The translations under genes and the position numbers were made by a program. The notes beneath the pieces are model-generated. The model saw nothing but the letters and a program-made list of their open reading frames with translations, was not told the origin of the DNA and did no database searches. 64,000 nt of DNA from BPGX01 sp035405785 (GTDB lineage Bacteria > Bacteroidota > Bacteroidia > B-17B0 > Aurantibacillaceae): positions 158,232-222,231 of the forward strand of contig DAONJS010000004.1 of the NCBI GenBank assembly GCA_035405785.1, in the 5' to 3' direction. Positions 8,967 through 15,242 of this stretch are shown one piece after another. Each line of letters begins with the position of its first letter. Position 1 is the first letter of the stretch.

Positions 8967-9998
8967 ATGGAAAGTACTCAAATAAAAAATCAGGTATCGC
9001 CAAAGGATTATGCCAGCAATCAAGAAGTTAAATGGTGTCCTGGTTGTGGCGATTATGCCATTCTTGCTCAAATTCAAAAAGTTCTTTGTGAATTAGGTAA
9101 AAAGCAAGAAAATATTGCATTTATTTCCGGAATTGGATGTTCATCACGATTCGTGTATTATATGAATACATACGGTATTCATAGTATTCATGGTCGTCCT
9201 ATTGCAGTAGCTACAGGATTAAAAATTGCCAGACCTGAATTAGATGTTTGGGTAATAACAGGAGATGGTGATTGTCTTTCTATTGGTGGTAATCATTTTA
9301 TTCATGGTTTAAGAAGAAATATAGGACTTAAAGTAATTATGTTTAATAATAGAATTTACGCACTTACAAAAGGCCAGGTTTCGCCCACTTCTGAACAAAA
9401 TAAAATCACTTATTCAACACCTTATGGTTCTATTGATTATCCTATAAATCCCTTATCTCTTGCTTTAGGCAGTGAAGCAACTTTTGTAGCCCGAACTATT
9501 GATAGAGATCTAAAACACATGAATGAAATATTTAAAAATGCAGATGCTCATAAAGGGACTGCTTTTGTTGAAGTATATCAAAACTGTAAAATTTTTAATG
9601 ATGAAGCATTTCAAAGATATACAGAAAAGGGACAGAAAGAAAATAATACAATATATTTACAAAATGGCAAGCCGCTAATATTTGGTGAAAATAATCAGTT
9701 TGGAATTATATTGAATAACACAAAACCTGAAATTATTAATTTAAACGATAATCCAATACCGCATGAAAATTTATGGATACATGATACAAAAGATAAGACA
9801 AAAGCATTTATTCTTTCACAATTTACATTTCCGGGCTATGAAAATTTTCCATCACCTTTAGGTGTTATTTATCAGACTGAAAAAGCAAGTTATGAAGAAC
9901 TGCTTATTCAGAAAATGAATGAAGTTTCTCAAAAAAGAAAACCTGTATCTATCAATAAACTATTATCTGGAACAAAAACATTTTCTTATGACGAATAA
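8967..9998 (+). CDS. korB: 2-oxoacid:ferredoxin oxidoreductase, beta subunit
   Basis: This is the thiamine diphosphate-binding beta subunit, 343 residues. WCPGCGDYA gives a CxxC pair, with further cysteines in GIGCSSRF and YQNCKIF, the expected ligands of its [4Fe-4S] cluster. GDGDCLSIGGNHFIHGLRRN is the ThDP/Mg motif. It starts 5 bp after korA. Its last 11 bp overlap the start of the hemerythrin gene, so expression is probably coupled. Substrate (2-oxoglutarate rather than pyruvate) is inferred from the KorA partner and context. Confidence 0.92.
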   Translation: MESTQIKNQVSPKDYASNQEVKWCPGCGDYAILAQIQKVLCELGKKQENIAFISGIGCSSRFVYYMNTYGIHSIHGRPIAVATGLKIARPELDVWVITGDGDCLSIGGNHFIHGLRRNIGLKVIMFNNRIYALTKGQVSPTSEQNKITYSTPYGSIDYPINPLSLALGSEATFVARTIDRDLKHMNEIFKNADAHKGTAFVEVYQNCKIFNDEAFQRYTEKGQKENNTIYLQNGKPLIFGENNQFGIILNNTKPEIINLNDNPIPHENLWIHDTKDKTKAFILSQFTFPGYENFPSPLGVIYQTEKASYEELLIQKMNEVSQKRKPVSINKLLSGTKTFSYDE

Positions 9999-10527
9999 TA
10001 AGATAACAAATATACTTTATTCAGAACACGATAATATCTTAAAATTAAAAAATATTGTTGGTAAGTTGATAAATTTATGGAATGAGAACACTCAGAATGA
10101 TGAATCTACCTTACAATCAATTATTGAAATATGTAAAAATTATGCTGATAAAATCCATCATTTTAAAGAAGAACAATTATTATTTCCAACATTATGTGAA
10201 TATAATCCGGTATTAGAAAATGGAATAGTAAGTGAAATGATAGAACATCATGAATTATTTAGAGAAATGCTACAAAGAGCTGGCGACAAACTATCAAAAA
10301 AAGATTACCACAATGCTTTACTTGATTTAAAAAAATATTTTGAACTACTTGAAGACCATATTATTATTGAAAACAATGAACTTTTCCCTATGGCAGAGGA
10401 TTCATTAAATTCAAATCAACTTGAAAAATTATTTTTTCAAGCAATAGATTTTGATGCTGAATTTTCTGAACAAAAAAAAGAATACGAAAATAAAATTAAT
10501 AGTTTGTATAATAAATTTAATCATTAG
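9988..10527 (+). CDS. Hemerythrin-like (HHE domain) protein
   Basis: This 179-residue helical protein has the HHE/hemerythrin pattern SEHDNIL, HHFKEEQLLFP, MIEHHELF and LEDHIIIENNELFP, giving the histidines and glutamates for a di-iron site. I chose the ATG at 9988 (MTNNKITNIL) because homology starts there. An upstream in-frame TTG at 9919 would overlap korB by 80 bp. Such proteins sense or bind oxygen, or act in NO or iron-sulfur protection. Being coupled to korAB, it may protect the oxygen-sensitive ferredoxin enzymes, which is an inference. The stop codon sits inside the hairpin at 10526-10553. Confidence 0.85.
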   Translation: MTNNKITNILYSEHDNILKLKNIVGKLINLWNENTQNDESTLQSIIEICKNYADKIHHFKEEQLLFPTLCEYNPVLENGIVSEMIEHHELFREMLQRAGDKLSKKDYHNALLDLKKYFELLEDHIIIENNELFPMAEDSLNSNQLEKLFFQAIDFDAEFSEQKKEYENKINSLYNKFNH

Positions 10528-10562
10528 AGAAACTATAATTCTGCTATTTCTCTCAATTTTTT
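10526..10562 (+). terminator. Probable intrinsic terminator between convergent genes
   Basis: AGAGAAA (10526-10532) pairs perfectly with TTTCTCT (10547-10553) across a 14-base loop and is followed by a run of T (10557-10562). It closes the long plus-strand operon at the hemerythrin stop. The T-run exists only in plus orientation, so it is not an obvious terminator for the opposing regulator gene. Confidence 0.55.
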
Positions 10563-11240
10563 AGGGTTTAAAATCATTATTCTTTTTTTGTCGCAGAATA
10601 TAATTTTTTCTTTTTCAAAATCTCTTAATGTTCGAATAACATTTGCTGTAGTTATACATGATAATGCCGCAATGTCTGACCTTTTAAGTGCTACACTAAT
10701 AAAATTATCAGAAGACAATCCATAAAAATCCTGTAACTTTAATAAGGTTTGTGCTATTCTGGATGATATATGTTTTTGCGTAATATTTAAATACCATTCA
10801 TTACTTTCAAGAATACTTTGCGACAGGTATTTTAAGATATTCATTGCAAAAATTGGATTTTTACTTAAAACATTAAAAAAATTCTCTTCTCTGATAATGC
10901 AAATACTTGTGTTTTCAAATGCAATTGCAGAATGATTATAATTTTGTTTTGCTAATAAATTTTCTACATCTAAAAAATCAACAGGCCTTTTCAATCCAAT
11001 TATTACTTCATTTCCCTTATCTGAATATTTTACTAATTTTACTTTTCCTTCATTTAAACAATATAATCCATTTGGTTTTGAATATTCTTTATAAATTGTT
11101 TCTCCTTTTTTAAAATTTACTACAACCCTGTTCTGATTCAATGTTTCTAATTCTTCATCGCTTAATCCTTCTAACAATGACATTTTTCTTTTAATACAAT
11201 CAGTACATGATCCAATCTTATTATTTGCACAAATTTTCAT
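10533..11240 (-). CDS. Crp/Fnr-family regulator with FNR-like cysteines
   Basis: This transcription factor has 235 residues: an N-terminal cyclic-nucleotide-binding-like beta domain (about 25-150) and a C-terminal helix-turn-helix (LKRSDIAALSCITTANVIRT). Cysteines C4, C12 and C15 cluster at the N-terminus, and C114 (ENTSICII) falls where the fourth cluster ligand of E. coli FNR lies. The set suggests an oxygen- or NO-sensitive iron-sulfur cluster, although the C4-x7-C12-x2-C15 spacing differs from E. coli FNR. It faces the benzoyl-CoA operon convergently and is divergent from the DUF2889 gene, with a matching dyad between them. It is a candidate regulator of the island. Effector and targets are inferred. 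Confidence 0.85.
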   Translation of the reverse strand: MKICANNKIGSCTDCIKRKMSLLEGLSDEELETLNQNRVVVNFKKGETIYKEYSKPNGLYCLNEGKVKLVKYSDKGNEVIIGLKRPVDFLDVENLLAKQNYNHSAIAFENTSICIIREENFFNVLSKNPIFAMNILKYLSQSILESNEWYLNITQKHISSRIAQTLLKLQDFYGLSSDNFISVALKRSDIAALSCITTANVIRTLRDFEKEKIIFCDKKRIMILNPKKLREIAEL

Positions 11241-11280
11241 ATATTTTTTCCTACAAATATCCTTACTAATTATCCATTAA

Positions 11281-11302
11281 AAAAATGATATTTGTCATTT
11301 TT
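11281..11302. promoter_or_regulatory. Candidate Crp/Fnr operator
   Basis: Perfect inverted repeat AAAAATGA (11281-11288) and TCATTTTT (11295-11302) with a 6-bp spacer. The inner TGA-N6-TCA has exactly the half-site spacing of CRP and FNR sites. It lies between the divergent Crp/Fnr gene and the DUF2889 gene. Its centre is about 43 bp before the likely start of the DUF2889 transcript, close to the class II activator position (-41.5). Confidence 0.55.
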
Positions 11303-11320
11303 TTACTATAATAATCAATA

Positions 11321-11328
11321 TATTTTTG
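11321..11328 (+). promoter_or_regulatory. Bacteroidota -7 promoter element for the DUF2889 gene
   Basis: TATTTTTG fits the TANNTTTG consensus of the main Bacteroidota sigma factor and lies 22 bp before the ATG. No TTTG -33 element is found at the usual distance, which would fit dependence on the upstream Crp/Fnr-like site. Confidence 0.5.
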
Positions 11329-11350
11329 CATTGTCAAATAAAAGAAAACA

Positions 11351-11902
11351 ATGCAACTAAATGATAAACTACCAATAAATTCAAATATTGAAAATAATTC
11401 AGAAGAAAATAAAAAAATACCTGTAAAGCGATTAGTATCAAAAAGAGATATTGGTATTGAAGCATTTGAATTAGTAAATAATCATTTGTTATTAGAATCT
11501 ACTCTTTTAGACCCTTATCACCTCATTAAGTTAATCATTCAAATCAATCCTCATGATAAAAAAATTGTTTTTGCTCAATGTGAATTTAGTAACTATCCCC
11601 ACTCACTATGTAGTTTAATGGTAGAAAAAGCAAAATTACTGATTGGTCTGAAAATTGAAAGAGGTATTAGCAAACAAATTATTCATAAAATAGGCGGTAG
11701 TGAAGGATGTGTGCATTTAAAGGAACTTGCATTAGAAACAATAAATTTTGCTGCAACTGTTCTTATTGGTTACGACCAGGGATTTGGATTAATGAGCAGA
11801 GAATTTAATCTGCTACATGAAAGTAAAAAGTATGAAATTGCCAAAGATGTATTGCGAAACACATGTTTTGTTTATAAATCTGACAGGCACAATGAAAAAT
11901 AA
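11351..11902 (+). CDS. DUF2889 family protein of unknown function
   Basis: This soluble-looking protein has 183 residues. The C-terminal half carries GGSEGCVHLKELALE, which I recognise as the conserved region of DUF2889 (a GC-x-HL-x-EL core). No signal peptide or membrane segment is visible. No biochemical function is assigned to this family that I know of. It is divergent from the Crp/Fnr regulator across a 110-bp region holding a candidate operator and promoter, so it may be a direct target of that regulator. A role in aromatic acyl-CoA metabolism or redox protection is possible from position only. Confidence 0.7.
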   Translation: MQLNDKLPINSNIENNSEENKKIPVKRLVSKRDIGIEAFELVNNHLLLESTLLDPYHLIKLIIQINPHDKKIVFAQCEFSNYPHSLCSLMVEKAKLLIGLKIERGISKQIIHKIGGSEGCVHLKELALETINFAATVLIGYDQGFGLMSREFNLLHESKKYEIAKDVLRNTCFVYKSDRHNEK

Positions 11903-11912
11903 AATTTAAAAT

Positions 11913-12341
11913 TTACCGCTTTAACTTAAACCCATTTTGTATTATTTCATCTGATAGTTCCTGAATACTTGTTTTTTTGAACATTTGATATAGTTTTTCT
12001 CTAATCTGGATAAAAGTATTATGTAAGGGACAGGGATTTTTATTTGAACATTCAGATAATCCTAAACCACAATTTACAAAAAAATCAAGTCCATCAATTG
12101 ATTTTACTACATCTAAAACTTTCTTTTTCTTATTTGATGCAGACAAATAAAATCCACCGCCCGGACCTTTTGCTGAACTTACAATATCATCATTTACTAA
12201 TTGTTGAAGTATCTTACTTGTAAATGCTTTGGGAATTTTCAAGTATTCTGCAATTTCATCTGCACTCTTTTTATCATTCTCTGAATGTATAGATAAATAC
12301 ATTACACATCTTAAAGCATATTTGCATTTTTGCGAAAGCAT
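11913..12341 (-). CDS. Rrf2-family transcriptional regulator (Fe-S type)
   Basis: This winged-helix regulator of 142 residues begins MLSQKCKYALRCVMYLS as Rrf2 proteins do. AKGPGGGFYLS is the wing, and three cysteines lie in VNCGLGLSECSNKNPC, matching the cluster-binding loop of IscR/NsrR. It is the last gene of an operon with RIC and the CopD-like protein (2-bp gaps). NO or iron-sulfur status is therefore a likely signal, NsrR-like in logic. A candidate target dyad lies in the operon's own promoter (13577-13590). IscR-type function is the alternative. Confidence 0.87.
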   Translation of the reverse strand: MLSQKCKYALRCVMYLSIHSENDKKSADEIAEYLKIPKAFTSKILQQLVNDDIVSSAKGPGGGFYLSASNKKKKVLDVVKSIDGLDFFVNCGLGLSECSNKNPCPLHNTFIQIREKLYQMFKKTSIQELSDEIIQNGFKLKR

Positions 12342-12342
12342 A

Positions 12343-12813
12343 TCAAAATATTGAAAATCCTCTTGAAATTAATATTCCTAATACTAAAATAAACAATGAT
12401 AAAAGCAAACTTAAGTATCCGGTAATTTTAGCAAATCTATTGGTGTTTTTATCAGATTGGTTTGAAACTGCTTTTTCTCCATAATAAAAATCGTGTATGG
12501 CTAAAATGCTAAGCATTACAACATAAAGTAATATCTTTATAAATAAAGTTTTACCAATTGAAGTTTGAGTAAAAAATTCCCAACTGAAATTCATATTTCT
12601 GTAACTCATATTTATCAATCCTGTAATGAATAATCCTAATAAGGAAATCCAACCAAAAAATCTAAACTTTAATCCTGTTTTGTATAAAATTTCTTTTCTA
12701 TCGGGACTTTTTTTAATAGAAGGCACAACTACAAAAGCCAGATATAACATACCTCCTACCCAAAATGTTGCAAATAAAATGTGTAAGAAAATATTAAAGA
12801 TATATCCAATCAT
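12343..12813 (-). CDS. CopD-like four-helix membrane protein
   Basis: This integral membrane protein of 156 residues has four predicted helices, the first holding FWVGGMLYLAFVVVP, typical of the CopD-like family. It lies between RIC and the Rrf2 regulator with 1-2 bp gaps, so it belongs to the same unit. Members occur with haem or copper enzymes of NO and oxygen metabolism. The exact function here is not evident, and copper binding is not shown by clear Cys or Met motifs. Confidence 0.65.
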   Translation of the reverse strand: MIGYIFNIFLHILFATFWVGGMLYLAFVVVPSIKKSPDRKEILYKTGLKFRFFGWISLLGLFITGLINMSYRNMNFSWEFFTQTSIGKTLFIKILLYVVMLSILAIHDFYYGEKAVSNQSDKNTNRFAKITGYLSLLLSLFILVLGILISRGFSIF

Positions 12814-12814
12814 T

Positions 12815-13534
12815 TTATGATTCTAATGCAATGGCTTTTGGGAAAAGAATGTTATTTTCAAGATGAATGTGAAGTAACAAATCTTCATGAAATTCTTTTA
12901 ATTTTGCATATAATACTCTGTATGTATTGCAGGCATGAGTTGGTGGTATATAATGATTACTAAGCAATTCAATTTCTTCAAATTTTTTTCCAACAAATTC
13001 ATGTTCATGCAACATCATATTGATAGGATTATTAACTGTTCCAAATGGTGCTAATGGGGCTTGTTCTCCATTCTTTTTTGCCTTTTCTAAATTTCTTATG
13101 TATGGAAATAAAATCAATTCTTCTTTTTTCATATGAGGGACTAATTCATCTACACAATCTTGAAATAGATCATTAATTTTAATTACTTCTGGATTAGAAT
13201 TTCCATGCACTTTTGCAACCTTTTGTGAAAATTCAAGTAAAATGGGAATATTTTCTTCAACATACCTGTGATGTGTGTTTTCAATATAATCGGCTAAAAA
13301 ACTCAAACTCCATTCATCATAATTATGACTTGTGGAATTAGAAGCATTTTCTATCTTTTTTAATTCCTGCACTAATTCATCAGGATTTACTCCATTTTTT
13401 TTGCAGGCATCTTCAATGCTTTTACCACCACCACAACAAAAATCTATACCATATTTTTTGAACACTGTGGCAGTTCTGTAATCTTTTGATACCAATTCTC
13501 CTACTTTTTGTTTTAATAATTCATTTGTTTCCAT
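12815..13534 (-). CDS. ric: Iron-sulfur cluster repair di-iron protein (RIC/YtfE/ScdA)
   Basis: This 239-residue protein has an N-terminal ScdA domain (GIDFCCGGG, about residues 33-41) followed by a hemerythrin-type di-iron domain with ENTHHRYV, VPHMKKEELILFP, LHEHEFVG and HIHLENNILFP. It repairs iron-sulfur clusters damaged by NO or oxidation. I place the start at 13534 (METNELL). The longer frame to 13582 would include the promoter -7 box at 13552-13559. It heads the operon with the CopD-like and Rrf2 genes. Beside the oxygen-sensitive benzoyl-CoA and Kor enzymes, it fits a life with nitrate/NO or oxygen exposure. Confidence 0.93.
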   Translation of the reverse strand: METNELLKQKVGELVSKDYRTATVFKKYGIDFCCGGGKSIEDACKKNGVNPDELVQELKKIENASNSTSHNYDEWSLSFLADYIENTHHRYVEENIPILLEFSQKVAKVHGNSNPEVIKINDLFQDCVDELVPHMKKEELILFPYIRNLEKAKKNGEQAPLAPFGTVNNPINMMLHEHEFVGKKFEEIELLSNHYIPPTHACNTYRVLYAKLKEFHEDLLLHIHLENNILFPKAIALES

Positions 13535-13551
13535 ATTTTTAATTTTTGGCA

Positions 13552-13583
13552 CAAATATACATACTTTTTTAATAACGGACAAA
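13552..13583 (-). promoter_or_regulatory. Promoter of the ric-copD-rrf2 operon
   Basis: Read on the minus strand, TTTG (13583-13580) is separated by 20 bp from TATATTTG (13559-13552), a full match to the Bacteroidota TTTG-N19/21-TANNTTTG promoter. The ric ATG lies 17 bp after the -7 box. Confidence 0.7.
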
Positions 13584-13590
13584 AAAGTCC
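13577..13590. promoter_or_regulatory. Candidate Rrf2/NsrR operator over the -33 box
   Basis: GGAC (13577-13580), six A, GTCC (13587-13590) forms a perfect short dyad that overlaps the -33 element of the ric promoter. Its position suits repression by the Rrf2 protein encoded in the same operon. The arms are short, so this is tentative. Confidence 0.4.
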
Positions 13591-13876
13591 TTTATTTTTT
13601 TATTTAATTAGAATTATTAACAAATTTGAAAAATATCAGTTTTTTGAAATTGAATGAATTACATTGTTTTAATCAATTAAAATACAAGTTACAAAAATAA
13701 TAATCAACAACTTTAATCCATATTCTATTTAATAAGATATACCAAAAAATTTATCTTAAGTGCTTTTACTCAAAAATATTCTGAAATTAGAGTAGTTTTG
13801 GTATAACAATACTAATCCAATTGAAAAATAATAAATGACCTGTAAAAAATATTGAAAAACAATAAATACTTGAGCC

Positions 13877-14158
13877 CTATTTCTTCTTATCTATTTGTCT
13901 TTTCAATGCTTCTAATGCTCCATCTACTGCGGCTTCAAAAGATTTTTCTTGTTTTTTGGCAAATAAATCACCATTGTTTGTATGCAATTTTATTTCTGCA
14001 ACTTTATTGGCAGTATCAGAAGAATTCTCTAATTTTAATATCACATCGCTGTGGATAATACCATTGTGAAAGCGAGTAAGTTTATTAACTCTTTCTTCAA
14101 TGAATTGAATTAATTTTTTGTCTGCATCAAAGTGCACAGATTGAATTTTAGTTGTCAT
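13877..14158 (-). CDS. hpf: Ribosome hibernation-promoting factor (short HPF/RaiA)
   Basis: This 93-residue protein resembles short HPF/YfiA: a beta-alpha-beta fold with VHFDADKKLIQFIEERV near the start and KSFEAAVDGALEALKRQI at the end. It binds the 30S decoding region in stationary phase and stabilises inactive ribosomes. It follows the Xer recombinase by 30 bp on the same strand and is probably co-transcribed. The long C-terminal dimerisation domain of long HPF is absent. Confidence 0.9.
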   Translation of the reverse strand: MTTKIQSVHFDADKKLIQFIEERVNKLTRFHNGIIHSDVILKLENSSDTANKVAEIKLHTNNGDLFAKKQEKSFEAAVDGALEALKRQIDKKK

Positions 14159-14188
14159 AGTGGTACATTTTAAAGGTTAGTGATGTTA

Positions 14189-15070
14189 TTAATTATCATC
14201 GCCCGAACGGGGATGAGATTGTTTGTATATTTTTTTTAGTTGTTCAATGTTTGAGTGTGTGTAAATTTCTGTTGCTTTTAAATTAGAATGTCCTAATAAT
14301 TCTTTAACGGCATTGATATCCGCTCCATTATTAAGTAAATGCGTTGCAAATGTATGCCTTAATATATGTGGATGTTTTTTTTCTTGTGTTGTAATTTTAG
14401 ATAATTCTTTTTTCACTATGTAATACACTTGAAATGAAGATAATTGTTTTCCATTTTTATCAACAAGCAAATAATCACTTTTAATGTTCATATCATATAA
14501 TACGGAAAAATATCTATTTAGGTTATCGGCTAATTGTAAAGAAAATGGGATAATTCTTTCTTTATTTCTTTTACCTAATACTTTCAAATTCAAATTATTC
14601 AAGTCAATATCATTTTTTTTAAGATTAACTAATTCACTTCTGCGAATACCTGTTTGATAAAGAATATCTATAATCAATTTATTTCGGATGCTTTCAAAAT
14701 CACTTTCTGTATTTTCATTTAAATAATTCAATAATGGTTCTGCATCTAAAAATTCAGGAATAGATTTTTTGATTTTGGGCAATACTAATCCCCTGCATGG
14801 ATTTTGTGAATAAATTCCTTCTTTAATTAAGAAATTAAAATAAGAACGAATGGATGAAATTTTTCTGCGAATACTTTTTACTTCTAATTTTCTTTCAGAT
14901 AAATAACCAATGTATTGGCGAATAATTTCTTTATTAGTTTCGGATATATTTAATGAATCAACAAATTGCATAAATTCCTTTAAATCATTTTCGTAAGCAA
15001 GTATAGTATGGGCAGAAAAATTTTTTTCATACTTCAAATAATCCAAAAATTCTGATACTTTGTTTTTCAC
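14189..15070 (-). CDS. Tyrosine recombinase of the XerC/XerD type
   Basis: This 293-residue site-specific recombinase has an N-terminal SAM-like DNA-binding domain (about 1-85) and a catalytic domain with the arginine in TGIRRSELVNL, HILRHTFATHLL (His and Arg), LLGHSNLKATEIYTH (second His and the tyrosine nucleophile). Length and end match chromosomal XerC/XerD, which resolve dimers at dif. Nothing nearby suggests an integrating element. XerC versus XerD cannot be decided here. Confidence 0.92.
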   Translation of the reverse strand: MKNKVSEFLDYLKYEKNFSAHTILAYENDLKEFMQFVDSLNISETNKEIIRQYIGYLSERKLEVKSIRRKISSIRSYFNFLIKEGIYSQNPCRGLVLPKIKKSIPEFLDAEPLLNYLNENTESDFESIRNKLIIDILYQTGIRRSELVNLKKNDIDLNNLNLKVLGKRNKERIIPFSLQLADNLNRYFSVLYDMNIKSDYLLVDKNGKQLSSFQVYYIVKKELSKITTQEKKHPHILRHTFATHLLNNGADINAVKELLGHSNLKATEIYTHSNIEQLKKIYKQSHPRSGDDN

Positions 15071-15074
15071 ACTA

Positions 15075-15105
15075 CAATTATACGGACAATTTTATTTTTT
15101 TGCAA
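15075..15105 (-). promoter_or_regulatory. Promoter of the xer-hpf operon
   Basis: On the minus strand TTGC (15105-15102) and TATAATTG (15082-15075) are separated by 19 bp, one mismatch from the TANNTTTG element. The Xer ATG is 4 bp further, giving a nearly leaderless message. Confidence 0.45.
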
Positions 15106-15131
15106 GTTATTTTTTACTAATTTTATCTAAA

Positions 15132-15145
15132 CTGATGAAAATCAT
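15132..15145. promoter_or_regulatory. FNR-like dyad upstream of sucA
   Basis: CTGAT-GAAA-ATCAT contains a perfect TGAT-N4-ATCA core, matching the FNR consensus at 8 of 10 positions with exact spacing. It lies between xer and sucA, about 90 bp before the likely sucA start of transcription. A few such cores are expected by chance in 64 kb of this composition, so it is only suggestive. Confidence 0.3.
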
Positions 15146-15216
15146 CAAAAATAAAATAAAAATCTTTTCAATCTTAAATAAAACTAATACACCATTAGCA
15201 AGCCAAAATTATTTTG

Positions 15217-15224
15217 TAAATTTG
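15217..15224 (+). promoter_or_regulatory. -7 promoter element of sucAB
   Basis: TAAATTTG matches TANNTTTG and is 18 bp before the sucA ATG. No clear TTTG -33 element is seen. Confidence 0.5.
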
Positions 15225-15242
15225 TGAGCCAAATTTTAGTCA

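Larger units (their letters stand above)
13535..13876. other. Intergenic region between ric and hpf
   Basis: About 340 bp of very AT-rich sequence. It holds the ric promoter and dyad near 13552-13590 and an FNR-like imperfect box TTGAA-N4-ATCAG at 13626-13639. In sequence this AT-rich such a box is expected by chance fairly often. I see no gene, tRNA or strong hairpin in the rest. Confidence 0.5.

Noticed and set aside
13626..13639. TTGAA-N4-ATCAG as an FNR site for ric
   Set aside because: It matches 8 of 10 bases, but sequence this AT-rich produces such matches by chance and it is about 90 bp from the start of transcription.
14189..15070. Xer-type recombinase as the integrase of a genomic island
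   Set aside because: Length, motifs and the hpf neighbour fit a chromosomal XerC/XerD, and I see no attachment-site duplication at the nearby tRNA.
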